Assembly: GCA_003971905.1 (NCBI GenBank)
Contig: RSEE01000113.1
Location: forward strand, 62,001-126,000
Length of the DNA stretch: 64,000 nt
Source of the DNA: Moniliella sp. 'wahieum'
Taxonomy: Eukaryota > Basidiomycota > Moniliellomycetes > Moniliellales > Moniliellaceae
Reading direction: 5' to 3'
Position numbers and translations under genes: made by a program. The notes beneath the pieces were generated by a model. That model was given only the letters and a program-made list of their open reading frames with translations. It was not told the origin of the DNA and did not search any database. This document shows positions 45,945-57,317 of the stretch, piece by piece; within the stretch, counting starts at the first letter, position 1; the number at the start of each line of letters is the position of its first letter.

Positions 45945-46032
45945 CCTCGTTCCCGTTCTCGTGCTCATCCTCGTTCTCGTGCTGATCCTCGTTCTCGTGC
46001 TCATCCTAGTTCTCGTTCCCGCACCCGTCCCG
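45945..46032. repeat. 18 bp minisatellite
   Basis: About four imperfect copies of an 18 bp unit, CTCATCCTCGTTCTCGTG. It translates as an AHPRSR-type repeat in one frame, but no protein context supports a gene. Confidence 0.75.
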
Positions 46033-47176
46033 TTTTCCCGTTCCCATTCTCATATCCCACCGGCCACGGGGCAAGGCAAAGGATGACGTATACCGCCAAG
46101 CCGCAGGGAGGGCGGGGGGGAGGGGGCAGTACGGGCTGCCCGCTCTGCCATAGTATAATGTGCAAGTCACTCGCAGTGAATTTTCGCTGTAGTCACTTGG
46201 CCTGAAAGTCCTACTAAGTAGCCTAGTCATGTTGGGTCGTCGCGATGAGCTTCATCCGCACGCCTCTTCACTACATCAGCCATACCTCTATCATCTGATA
46301 GACCTCAGCCTCATCGATCATCAGATGAGGTTCATTCGCGCGACAGACAACGAACGTACTGCGAGCATATGGGAGGCCCGGCGGGAGCGGTGGTAGATCG
46401 GTTGTGGGGCCATACCGAGTAGCGGATCGGTTACACGAGGAACATATGTGTGTGCACCCTCTAATAGCTGCGTGCGGAAGCGGGGACCGATCATCGATCA
46501 TCGAGTATACCAGCTCGATAAGATCTGGATAATTCGCTACTTAGTACTTATCATGCCAGATGTTTGGCACTCCCCGCCCAGCAGGCGGGCGGGGGGCGGG
46601 GTTTGATCTGGTTTTCAATTGGTGGAGCGAACCGAGCATGGGGGTCGGGACCCCGACGAAGGCGGCCCGCTGTGGCAGTCGGATAAATGTATAGGGTACG
46701 TAAGTGGGGAGCGGGGAGCGAGGAGCGCAGTGGAGGGGGTAGTCCAGAGAAGGATCTGCCCATCGTTGTGCCCGTTCGGAGTATGCCGGTGGAGCGATGG
46801 GCGGAATGGAGAAGGGAGATGGCAGCGGGCGCTGCGGAAAAAGTGGGTGCGAGTCGAGTACGTACTGTTGGGTATTACTGAGTATAGAGAACTGCCGAGG
46901 GAGAGCGACGCCAATGATCGAATGATTGAGGCCGATGATCGATGAGGACGAGGCCGATCGATAAGGCCTATGGCCTTAACACCCTACTCCTAGGCCACAC
47001 AGGTCACATGTCATGCATGTCATCATCCATCGCGCTGTAACCATATACCTTGGCATGGCGTGGCGTAGTGCGTAACGCCACGGCCTGTCAATGTCACAGG
47101 CGAAGCCCCTTCTAGATCAACCGCCAGTAGCCGCCCAAGGAGTCATAGTCCAGTGGGGTTCTAGGTACCATGGGGC

Positions 47177-47206
47177 GTGACCGGGTGACCGGGTGACCGG
47201 TGACCG
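47177..47206. repeat. TGACCGG array
   Basis: Three to four units of GTGACCGG/GTGACCG, with periods of 8 then 7. This is the reverse complement of the TCA plus CCGG class. Confidence 0.75.
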
Positions 47207-47519
47207 TTACCGCTTACCGTTGTCGTTGCTGTTGCCGTTGCCGTTGCCGGGGACGCGGGGACCGGATGGAAAACTCAAGAGGGGAGTATTGAATATTGAG
47301 TCTCAATGGCGCGAACGTCGAACATGGAATTGGGGCCAATTACCTACCGTTACATGTTACACGATACCTATCAACCACTGGGGCGCGACGGGGCACGACG
47401 GGGCACGACACAGAGTGACGTCAGTGGCGTCGCGCTTGCGTTGGCGGGGTGGACGTTGGGCGCAAGGGGTCGGGAGGGGCCGGGGAGACCCGGAGGCGGC
47501 GCGGCGCGGCGATAGAGAC

Positions 47520-47558
47520 GGCGACCGAGACGGAGACGGAGACGGAGACGGAGACGTG
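47520..47558. repeat. GGAGAC hexamer array
   Basis: Five or six tandem GGAGAC/CGAGAC units are followed by a duplicated GTGCTGCGTA. It lies about 620 bp upstream of the stomatin start. Confidence 0.8.
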
Positions 47559-48037
47559 CTGCGTAGTGCTGCGTAGTGGGTGCGCTGGGCCGCGCCAGGG
47601 CAAGGGCGGCCGAGTGCGAGCAGCTGCGGAGTGGTCGGCGACAGGGGCCGGGTGCGCCCACGTCGCAGGCGTCAGGCCTCAGGCCTCGGGGTGCCTGCCA
47701 AAGTGGGTCTCCGCAGGCCTTGTGCCTGGCAGCCTCAGGCGGCACGCCAGGACAGGCAGGTGGCCGAGGCAGGGCGGGCACGTGTGCGGTGTGGACGCGT
47801 CGCAGTGGGCCCAGATGCGGAGACGCGCCCTGGAGCGGGGAGGACCGAGTAAGGAGGAGGCTATTCGGCCTTAGGCCTTGGGCCTTGGGGCTTTGGCTGG
47901 GCCAGGCCATACGCTGGTCCACTGCCTGGCACACCTCCGACGCCCTCTGCCCTCCGACGCCCTCCGACGCCCTCCCCCCCCCCCAACGCCCCTCTGCCCC
48001 CGCCCCTCGGCACGGCGTTTGGGTGCCCGGCAACAAC

Positions 48038-48044
48038 ATATAAG
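48038..48044 (+). promoter_or_regulatory. TATA-like element of the stomatin gene
   Basis: ATATAAG lies about 140 bp before the start codon at 48183, in an otherwise GC-rich promoter and followed by a C-rich leader. Assigned by sequence and spacing only. Confidence 0.5.
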
Positions 48045-48182
48045 ACGTCCCCGTGGCGTGCACAGACCACACTCCCAAGTCCTCCCTCTCCCACACATCC
48101 CTCGTGCGCGCCATTGCCACTTTCCCCATTCCCCTTCCACCACCCCCACCCAACCACCAACCCACCAACCCACCATCCGAAC

Positions 48183-49371
48183 ATGTCCAAACCCGCACCC
48201 GAGTTTGACCACGACGCCCTGTGGCGTCGTTTGAGGAGCACGACGTGGGCAGTGAGCCCAGCATGCTCAGATCCGCCGCCAAGCCGAGTATGACCAAGAG
48301 TGCCGTGCCGGCGGTCCAGGGGGGCGTGATTACGATGCAGCCGGTGCGGGCGGCCGAGCTGCAACCCAGCTACGCAGCCAAGTTTGATGTGCAAAACGAG
48401 CAGATGGGCGCGTATGGCACGTTGGTCAATTGCCTTGGCCAGTGCTGCGCCGTGTTCCCCGGCGCAATCTGCGGGTGGGCTACCGCTCGGTCCCGCAGGG
48501 TGCGGTGGGCATGGTGACGCGCTTTGGTCGTGTGGTCCGCTCGCTCGATCCGGGTCTGGCTCAGATCAACCCGTGCTCAGAACATGTGGACATTGTGAAT
48601 GTGCAAATGCGTTTGACGCCATTGCCTGAGCAACAAGTGTTGACCAAGGACAATGTGCGCGTGACGATTGAGAGTGTGGTGTACTGGCAAATCAGTAACC
48701 CGTATCGTGCCACATATGGAATTACCAATGTGGAAAAAGCGTTGGTTGAGCGGGCGCAGACGACGTTGCGCCAAGTCGTTGGCGCACGCACACTCCAAAC
48801 CGTCATTACCGAACGCGAATCCATCGCGGCGGAGATTGAAGAGATTCTAGAACCCATCTCGGAAGTGTGGGGCGTTCACACGGAAAGCGTGTTGCTCAAG
48901 GATATCATTCTCAGTCGCGAAACCCAGGACTTGCTCTCGTCCGCTGCCACCCAACGCCGCGTAGGAGAGAGTAAAGTGATTGCGGCGCGGGCCGAGGTGC
49001 AGGCAGCACGACTGATGCGCGAGGCGTCCGACGTGTTGGCCAGCCCCGCGGCATTGCAGTTGCGGCAACTTGAGGCCCTGCAGAACATGGCCAAGTCGGC
49101 CGGGTCCAAGGTGATTTTTGTCCCCATGTCTCTCACCCCAACGGGAGGCGCTGCGATCCAGGATGAGACGCAGGCTCAGATTGATGCCTCGGCCGGTCCT
49201 TCGCGCTTGGTCGCGGCTACCCGACAGGACGGTGCTAATTACTCGATGGGCGATGTGGCGGCGCTGCAGAAACTGACCGAGGAAAAAACGACGTGTTTCG
49301 TTTTTCGGTTTCGGCCTTGTGTTTTGATGTTTCGTTTTTTGGGTTCTGCCAACGCACTCGCGCATGCATAA
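48183..49371 (+). CDS. Stomatin-like SPFH/Band-7 membrane protein
   Basis: Stomatin-family proteins insert a hairpin into the membrane and form oligomeric scaffolds, often in lipid-ordered domains. From 48183 (MSKPAPEFDHD) the sequence continues through TLVNCLGQCCAVFPGAIC, a Cys-rich hydrophobic hairpin segment. The Band-7 domain follows: YRSVPQGAVGMVTRFGR, DPGLAQINPCSE, LTKDNVRVTIESVVYWQ, ALVERAQTTLRQVVG and ESVLLKDIILSRETQ. A C-terminal AARAEVQAARLMREASDVL helix precedes a hydrophobic/Pro segment (KVIFVPMSLTP). Frame changes occur near 48,225 and 48,485, both one base back. The C-terminal 25 residues come after an A6 run and look unlike the family, so the true end may differ from 49371. Confidence 0.88.
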
Positions 49372-49999
49372 TGCGCCTATACCGCGTATGAGCAACCAAG
49401 TATCTCCCTCCCCACCCTGATGGGCCTTTTCTTCGATAACCATATGCTGTGGAAACCCTGATCCCAGTTGCGATGCAATAACGACCAGAACAATACATGA
49501 TTGATGGACGTGACTGTGCGCTCCTAGGAACGGTTATAGAGAATGGCTGTGAGCATGGTCTGTGGTACCCAGTGGTACTAAGGCCACAAACGATTCACCT
49601 TACTCACCGACTCTTGAAACAATAAGGGTGGGCTCAGGTGGGGGAACGGACGGCTGCTGAATATTAAGCCGCGGTCGCGGCAGGGGGTCCATCGCTCGCC
49701 TACCCTCTCTCCATTCCAACAAGCGCGACAGGAAGAACCACTAGCACTCTCTATGTAGGCCAACGCAGGACGAAGAGGGACCAAGTCACACGCAGGCGTG
49801 CAAATCAGGAACAGTAAACGAGGTAGGAGTCAGGATGGATAGCTTTGATGGAGTAGGGAAGATATTTGAATGGAAATGGAGAGTGCAGAGTAGAGAGTGC
49901 AGAGGGGGAGTGGAGAGTGGTACTTAGAGGGGTACAGTAAAGTGTGTCGATGAGATTGGAGATGAGACAACTCTTCGGAGATGAATAATCGATCATCGA
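49372..49999. other. Convergent spacer
   Basis: These 628 bp between the stomatin and cupin 3' ends show only short open frames. A TCGATCATCGAT unit lies at 49988-50000, next to the cupin stop. Confidence 0.5.
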
Positions 50000-50440
50000 T
50001 TACATCTTGCCGCGCATCGCAACGTAAAAGATCTTGGCTTCATCGGGCGAGTTGAACCAGAGCGGTGCCCCATTCTCAATCACCAGCACGTCACCTGGCT
50101 TGGCGGTAAACTCTTCTCCCGTCTCGAGGTTCTTCACCTCCAGCGTGCCCGACAGAACAATCTCTACACGACGACAACACGAGGCACGAGGTGGTTAGTA
50201 CCCGCTTTTCTTCGCATATGAGGCTGAAGAGAGGAGAGGAGATGAGAGGACTAGGGAAGAGGACGCACTCTGTTCCTTGTAGGTATAGGTATAGGTCAAC
50301 CCTTTAGGGTCTTTCTTCTGGATGTAAAACCCCGAGGTCAAGTCGTTAAGGTTGGACGAGGCAATGTCGCCCAGAAAGGCGCCGGTGCCAAAGTCGCCGT
50401 ACTTGGGCTCGGGTTGCGGGTTGACCTTGAGGAGAGACAT
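50000..50440 (-). CDS. Small EutQ-like cupin protein
   Basis: This is a single-domain cupin of 111 residues encoded by two exons (50440-50269 and 50163-50000), with an intron bounded by GTGCGT and TAG. It reads MSLLKVNPQPEP ... TYTYTYKEQ-KIVLSGTLEV, then TGEEFTAKPGDVLVIENGAPLWF. This matches the beta-barrel strands and the second cupin motif (PGD...) of EutQ-like proteins found in many fungi. The usual metal-binding histidines are absent, as is common in EutQ-like proteins, so catalysis is doubtful and the function is unknown. No frame break is present. Confidence 0.85.
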
Positions 50441-51717
50441 AACGAAAAGGGGACAGGAAAACGGGGAATAAAAGGAAGCTTGAAGCCTGTGGTGGTAGGT
50501 GGTGGGTGGGATGAGGAGACCAAAAGGTGCTGCCGGATCGGAGAGGTGGGGTATTTATATACTTACGCATGCGCTCTGCTACCGAGACGATTGAAGCTTG
50601 AAGCTTCCATGTCGTGCCCAATCTCTATCTTCGATGGCTAGGTGCAATCAGTACGCATGGCGGCCATGTGGGCGTCGGAGCGGGTGTGCGCAGGCGGAGA
50701 GCTCGGGCTGAGCAACGCCACAATATCTCTAGAGCCAACAGTGGGCCTCTCTTCCTTCGAGTGAGCCTCGGGCCGACTGGGATGGGACGGACACGGATCC
50801 GTTGCGCTCGCCGCCTCGAGACTAAGCGAGCTCGGCACAGATGATCGATGTAATGAGATCAATGGGATTACGAGACGTTGGATGGGAGCGATTGGAAGGA
50901 GATGGATGGATGGATGGCTCAGCACAGAGGAGATAGCGGCGGAGGAGACTGGTCGCAGGAGTTAGAAACCAACACGGCTACCCCTCCTGCATGATTGGAG
51001 TTGCCCCTTGCCTTTCTGTGCCTGTGGCCCCGCCACTATGCATCCCTTCCACCACATCTACCGACTATCTAAGATCTAATCTCTCTCCCATGAAAATCGC
51101 ACAGCAATTAAGCGCGCATGCACTGGCGCCGTGCTGCAGGTCGGGTGACGCGGACCGCTGGTCACCCGTCACGCGTCAAGCTTTAAGCTCCAAGCTTTAA
51201 ACGTAAACAAGTACAGGGTGCACTTGGAGGCATACCGCGCGCTTAAGCCGTGCAACCATTAATCAACGTCCAACGTCAACAAACGGATGGATGAGAGATT
51301 CGACTATGGATTACCGATTTCTGATTAGATTCGTATTGCAAACAATCATTAATCATGATTGAAAGCAGAGCGTCGTGTTTTTCCTGATATGCTGTTGTCT
51401 GCTCTTTTGGGTCGCAAGTATGCACAAGTATACACCCGACAGTATGGTGGAAATGGTCCAAACGTAATGCGTAATCGACGTAATCCGTGCTCTGAAATCC
51501 CTTGTTTGTACCCGCTGGGACAGCCGTCCAACACATGTGCACAGGTGGTCCGCAGCGCAGAGGGCAAAAGAAAAGAACTCAAAGAGAGAAACGAGCAGTC
51601 GGAGTCTGCACACCATCTCATCAGTGATACTTTTTAGCCGTGTTGACAAGTCTCGGTGTCATATATACTGTTGTGGCCCATCAACCACGGTGCGAATTCT
51701 CTGCACCCACCTCCATA

Positions 51718-51762
51718 GCCCAACACAACACACAACACAAGACAACACAACACAACACATAC
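51718..51762. repeat. (CAACA)n pentamer repeat
   Basis: Imperfect tandem CAACA/ACACA units on the plus strand, about 45 bp long, in a gene-free region. Confidence 0.8.
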
Positions 51763-51805
51763 AGCTTACCTCTATCGATCCCAACGACCTCCGTGCTGGG
51801 CAGTA

Positions 51806-52942
51806 TTACCTTTTCCTAGTACTCCGTCTTGGCCGTCTGTGGAAGGACTTTTTGAGCCGGGGTTGCGAGTTCCGCAGCCTACCCACAGACGTGGAGGCTG
51901 TATACCCCTCCGCCATCCCGTCATCATGTCGCGCCCCACGTTCCACAGCGAAGCTACTAGATACGTTATTGCCCCCTCCTCCGACGGCGACCACGGCATA
52001 TGTCTTCTTCTTGGCGCGCGCGCCCCAGATGTGCATGGCACCGTTCGTTGCAAATTTCTCTGGACCACACCTTTGCTCAGCGCCTTGGCGCTCAGTTTGG
52101 GGGACTTCCAGCTGATCCTCAAGTCCATATGTGCACGTGAGACGCCCCCGAGATGAAGTACTCTCTTGTTTCGTTCCTCCCCGTGACTGGGCCCTTCGCG
52201 TAGTTGTGCATCCTTGCAGTACTTTCTGGCCGTCTTGCTCTATCATGCACTTCTTGGTGCAGACGTGCTGAATACTGGGCCCATACCTTGACACAGTCCC
52301 CAAGCTGGGAACGGCCCAGGTTCTTGTCGGTGAGAGATTATATTGTACCACACCGATCTTGGTCCTTGGCTGTTCAAACTGCGGCAGGGACAACGCCCAG
52401 GCACATCAAAAAGCTCTTCCTCTACAGATCGTCCGCCTCGAATTGGTTCAGCTCGATGATCCCGGCCCTTGTTTTCGGGAGAGCAATTCCCTTCAGGGAT
52501 GAGCGAGTGTGGATGGGCGGCCTCTCATCAATCTTCTCGAACTTGATCATGTCGGCGTCACAAGAGCAGCAGAGTTGTTATACGATGGAGTCCATAGCGC
52601 CCGCCGCGGCGCTTCCCCAGTCGCACGCACAGCATTGTGGCCCTGGATCGCGTGATCCACCTGCCTCTCGAGCTTCGCTTGGATCTGGTCGTTACTTCTC
52701 TTCACACCCACTGTGAGCACTGGCAGAAGTTCCTCCGAAGCGCCGGCGCCAGACGCGCGTCTCCTTTTTCTCTCCTGCTCCTCTGCGGTTGCATCCTTTC
52801 TCCTCATCACCGCCCCTCTCATTGTGCCCGTAGCAACCGGTATCCTATCTCTGCAGCCAGCACATCGCGTGCTCTGCGCCACGGCCAACAGTACCATCTT
52901 CTTCCCTCTGTCCACCAACATCACCATCGTTGTTGCCTGCAC
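51806..52942 (-). pseudogene. Unrecognised coding-like remnant
   Basis: Two minus-strand open frames (52942-52547 and 52393-51806) and a short open segment between them have protein-like composition. Examples are an Arg/Lys/Glu-rich stretch EEQERKRRRASGAGASEELL followed by VGVKRSNDQIQAKLERQ, and IKFEKIDERPPIHTRSSLKG. They do not form one frame and I recognise no domain. It may be a degraded host gene, a gene broken by the same indels seen elsewhere, or part of an old mobile element. Confidence is low. Confidence 0.25.
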
Positions 52943-54753
52943 CGCCTGCTGCCTGCCTTCCTCGTCCCGCCCCCATCGCTCGGTCCTCCTCGCCTGGTCC
53001 GCATTGCTGCCGTAGTCTCCATTCCCTCTCCCGCCACACTCCGTCCTCTTCGCCTCGTCTGTATCGCTGTTGGACGCCCCCTCTGCCCCTCGCCCCGTCC
53101 CGCTCTCACTGTCTGCATTGCTTCTGTCGCACGTGTTCTCTTGCCCGCCAGCGCTCTGTTGCTGACCCGCCTACACAGACTCCCCCTCGCGGGCCATCTT
53201 GTCCTCGTTTCATCTTGTCCGCAGCGCCGTCGTACGTGCCCGCTTCATCCGCTTTCCCTCGCTTCTGCTGACCCACACGCTGACGTTGTGGGGAGCATGG
53301 GTGATGTGCATGCCCCGTTTCGCTCGCCTTCGACCCACCCTTGTCCGTCTGCTCACTTTGGCTGTTGTCTCGCTTACATGGTTTGCCTCGCCTGTGGTCC
53401 TCTCACTTGGATGGTCTGCCTTGCTATCGTATGTCCCCCGTCCTTCGCGCGTGGAGTTGTGCTGCCACTGACACTATTTGGCCAGCTGCTGCATGCACGG
53501 AATCCCACGGTTGGACCGTCTCGCCTTGTTCGCCCTGACTCATCTGACCTGTTTCGCCGTCGTACGTCTCTTCTGTTATATATGCCGACACTACTGTTCC
53601 TGACCTTGTCCGCCCTACCCGAGTACATTCCCACTTCATCCCGCTTGCCCTCGCTACTGGCTGACTTGATTGCCTGACCCGTGAGTCCGTCGCATATCTT
53701 CTGTGTCTCTCGCTAATCCTGTGCTGCTACTGATTTGGCCACCAGCTTCTCCCTAGTGCGAGTCCCCCTCACACTAACCTGTTACCTGCTGTGTAGCTCA
53801 CTGCTCTACCTCTATGCGCTAGCAATATAGCAGCTGACCCGGACGAGTGCGCGCAGGCCGGGGGCACACCATCTACCAACCAAACAAGAACCAACACGAA
53901 CGAAGTGAATGCCCCCCTCACTACGGCCATCAGGTCTCAGGTGTCATGCACCATACTGTACTGTCCAGTGGCCCACGTTCTCAACGATGACTAGTGACTT
54001 GAGCCGCCTTTGCTGTAGCGCGCATGCGCGCTGGGGTGCGCGTACGGGCCAAACTCCGAAGCGACGAAGTAATGTTACAGGTGTGGAGCGTACGACGATT
54101 ACGCAAAGTAGTTCAAGTGAACCAGACTGAAGAACTATGACTAACCTCCTGTTGCAACGTGCCTCCTCCGTCTCCCCTCTACCGTCTGGTCGACCATGTA
54201 GTAGTACTGCACGAAAGAAGTTGTCTGCAGAACGCGCACGGTCAACCGGGTGAAAATAACGAAAATGGAGGTTATCGGAACCGCCCTGACGGCCGCACAG
54301 ATGGGTGCCAGGCAGCGTGATGGTGGGCCTATCTATGTTGGTCCTCGGGTTAGGGGCGTTGGTGGAGGTACGATGTAGAGGTGGGATGCGCGTGGAGAAG
54401 AAGCTCTCATGGAGATTGACAAGGTTGACAGTGACATGGACATGGAGGGCAATGCAATCCTACTCCGTACCTTGATAAACTCGTCCTCGAGAGCATGCAA
54501 ACAATTGACCTCTAACCCTGCTACCGTCCCCGAACACCGAACACCTAACACCTATAACACCTAACACCTAAAACTACCACACACCTACCCACGGAACCCT
54601 TAGTACGTTGTCCAGGTTCCCACTTCCTACACTTTTTTCCGTAGGTTGCCATGGGTTTCCCCCTTTTCCTCGTGTTTGCTTTTTTCACTGGGGGCGGGTG
54701 CCTTAGTAGTTCGCTTGGTACAGCCTGGTAGAATGATCATTTTCTTCCTATTG

Positions 54754-54826
54754 CACCTGCACCTGCACTTGCACTTGCACTTGCACCTGCACCTGCAATG
54801 CACCCGCATTTGCATTTGCATTTTAG
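54754..54826. repeat. (CACTTG/CACCTG)n hexamer repeat
   Basis: About eleven period-6 units (TTGCAC, CTGCAC, TTGCAT) end exactly at the stop codon of the downstream minus-strand gene. The shadow open frames are Cys/Arg- or Leu/His-rich artefacts. Confidence 0.85.
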
Positions 54827-57317
54827 TCACTTGCGTCGGGCATCAGGGGCGCCGGGTACATCGAGTCGAGCAGCAAGACCCACATGCTAACGAAGCTAAG
54901 GCAAGCCAAAGAAAGCAAGTTACGCTTCACAGCCACGTCCCAATGGAACACGCGGCGTCCCGTGATGGTCAAGGACTGGGTGTAGGTGCGTGTGCGTGTT
55001 CGGGGTAGTGCATGCGAGGGTGGTTGGGGCGCAAGTGAGTCTGAGGGCACGCCGATGCGGCCGGCATGACGAAGTGCGTCGTGGGCACGAGCGCGGGCGC
55101 GCGAGGCGGCGTACAACGCTCGACGGGTAGGTGCGTCGTACGCTGCAGCGTTGGTGTGGGAGTGGGAGTGGGAGTGAGTGTGAGTGTGGGAGTGAGGGTG
55201 GGAATGGTGGTGGGAGTGGGGCCATCTAGGACGTCCAGTTTCGCCGCCTCCGACAACGAGTGAGACGGCGAGGGAGGAGCGGGCGGCCAGGCCGGTCGGA
55301 GGGGGCAACGTGCGTGGACGCGGGGAGACCAAGAGCAAATCCGCTTGCCGATCCACAATGTTACTTGTGATCCAGCGTACCAGGACATCGCATGAGGAGG
55401 TAGTTACACTGGCTACCACCCAAGCTGCCAACGGCTGTGTTGGCCCGAAAAATTTGTGCAGGTTGATTTGCAACAAGGCGCCGCTGATGGCTTGGAGTGC
55501 GACTAGACGCACGAGCGACGGAAGCAGTCCGTAGTACAGTAGCCAGCGACGTAACAGCAGCGTGGTCATTGACAAAGCATGAAACGCCGTTGCCATCGAC
55601 TGGATTCAACCAACCAACCAACCAAATAAACAAACAAACCAAAGCATCAAAAGAAACAAAAAGAACCCGCCCGTCAGTACTCAGTATTCGTCTCTCATTT
55701 CGTCGCAACTCAGCAACCAAGCACCAATCTTTTCACACGTACCCAACCGGAAGCCGCCAAATAGTCCAGTGCGCCCGGGGCAGAGCGGTCGCCGATCCGG
55801 CGCAGATCTTGGTTGCGCAACGCGACCATCACGCATTTCCGCCACAAGTACAACGTCCCCAACAACCCGGGCACCGACGCCAACAGACGCAGTGGGTGCA
55901 ACACAAAAATGTGAACCAGTACATCGTCCTCCTCCTCCTCCTCTTCTGCCGCCAGAGCCTCTACCATTTCATCCACCTCGTCCACCTCACCACCTCACTT
56001 CATCCGCCTCATCCACTTCATCCACCTCCTCCTCCGTCACATTCACCGCGTCTCCCTCCAACGTCGCAGCCTCCCGATCGGGGTGGAGGCCAGGAACCAA
56101 CTCGTCGTCCGATCCCTCCTCTTCGGGGGTAGACGTTGGACCGATCCCTGGCACAGCCTGGTCCGGTACGATGACCGTTGCCCTGGTTCGAGGGGGGCTG
56201 TAAGGTGGAGGTGGGGGCGGGGAGGACGTGCGCTCGGGGGTCGGAAGGATCGGCGGGATCGGCGGGATGGGAGGGACCGAAGTGACGGGGGGTGCGGAAG
56301 GCGTAGTGCCTGGTGCAGCGATCCCCGTTGACAGGGCCGAAAGCGTGGAGAGGTTGGAGTGCGGGAACGCCGCAGCGGACGGCGACGAGGCGGGGCGGGT
56401 ATCGTGTACGGGGGTTCGACGTCGTCGCGTGCCCGAGGCTAAGCGGACCGGGGGGGACAGTTGAACGGGCTGGGTGTTGGAGCGATAGCGGGTGGACCCT
56501 CGTGAGTGACCTGCAGGGGCCGGGTCCAGCTCGTCGAGAGACGAAGACGAAACGGGTACGGGTGGCTCGGTGGATGGGAGAGGTGAGCGTCGGGGAATAT
56601 ACCAGGGGCCGAGGCTACGCTGCGGACGGAATAGCCCGTAGGGGAGCGTGGACGTGTGCGGACAGAGCGGTGGCTAGAACGCGTGTCTCTGTGCACATCC
56701 CCTAAGGAAGAGGACGTCGGCAGGTCGGATCTTGGCACGGAGGAAAGGGAGACAAAACGGGAAGATCCCAGTCGGTCTGCCTCTTTGCGCAGCTCGGCCT
56801 GTGCCGCGCCGAGGCCGGCCACGATGCGGTGCCGATGGGAGCGAGGCGGGCGGCTGCTGCTGGCCTGTTCTACCTGCGGGAGGGGGCGGCGGGCAGAGCG
56901 GGAGGGGTGCGGGAGGGACGAAGAGGAGCTGGAGGGGGGGGGAGGCGATGATGGAGTTGGGCGTGCGAGGAGCAGGAGCAGGAGCAGACGCAGACGCAGA
57001 CGCAGGCGGGTGAATGCGGAGGTGAGAGAAGGAGTGGCGCGAGGCGAGCAGCGGCGGGGGTGGGGGAAGCGGCCCGGGGGGCGCAGGCGGGGTGGGCGCT
57101 GCGACGACGGAGGGAGGCGGCGGGGTGGCACGGGCGGAGGAGGCGGGGGGAGGTCGGAGGCAAGGGACGAGCTGCTGGCGGCGGGGCTGGACACGGGGCC
57201 GGCGGGGAAGGAGTGGGCGCTGCTGTAGGTGGCAGCGTCGAGGTCGAGGGTGAAGGCGGGCGCGGGGACGGGGATGGGGAGGGCGGTGGGGGTGTCGGGG
57301 GGCGGCGAGGGGGGCAT
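54823..57317 (-). CDS. Unknown multi-pass membrane protein with His-rich loop
   Basis: I do not recognise the family. The 5' part (57317 to about 56.1 kb) encodes a Pro/Ser-rich disordered region (MPPSPPPDTPTALPIPVPAP...), with frame changes. An acidic segment follows (STPEEEGSDDELVPG, VTEEEVDEVDEADE). The better-defined part starts at about 55.97 kb: HPLRLLASVPGLLGTLYLWRK, then APGALDYLAASGW, an intron of 143 bp (55600-55742), SMATAFHALSMTTLLLRRW, and hydrophobic segments around LVRLVALQAISGALLQI and LAAWVVASVTTSS. A loop of alternating His with Ser, Thr and Pro (55.14-55.22 kb) resembles the metal-binding loops of zinc transporters. The last hydrophobic segment is LLSLACLSFVSMWVLLL. The start is uncertain. 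It is probably an internal-membrane protein. Confidence 0.55.

Larger units (their letters stand above)
44996..48182. other. Spacer between unknown protein and stomatin genes
   Basis: I see no supported gene in these 3.2 kb. They hold heptamer arrays (45035-45121), an 18 bp minisatellite (45945-46032), scattered TCATCGA units (about 46,489-46,505), a TGACCGG array (47177-47206) and a GGAGAC hexamer array (47520-47558). The last part is the GC-rich stomatin promoter. Confidence 0.5.
50441..54822. other. Long spacer with an unexplained coding-like stretch
   Basis: No recognisable gene lies in these 4.4 kb. Minus-strand sequence at about 51.8-52.9 kb looks coding-like and is listed separately. 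The plus strand at about 53.0-53.7 kb has degenerate, partly duplicated CT-rich segments. Short repeats occur at 51166-51200 (TCAAGCT/TTAAGCT), 51346-51358 (TCATTAATCA) and 51718-51762. Confidence 0.5.

Noticed and set aside
45879-46205. Open frame with AHPRSR repeats
   Set aside because: It is generated by the 18 bp minisatellite. There is no conserved context or splice signal.
52637-53677. 346-codon plus-strand open frame
   Set aside because: Leu/Pro/Ser/His-rich text over CT-rich, partly duplicated DNA. It has no domain, no plausible start context and overlaps a more protein-like minus strand.
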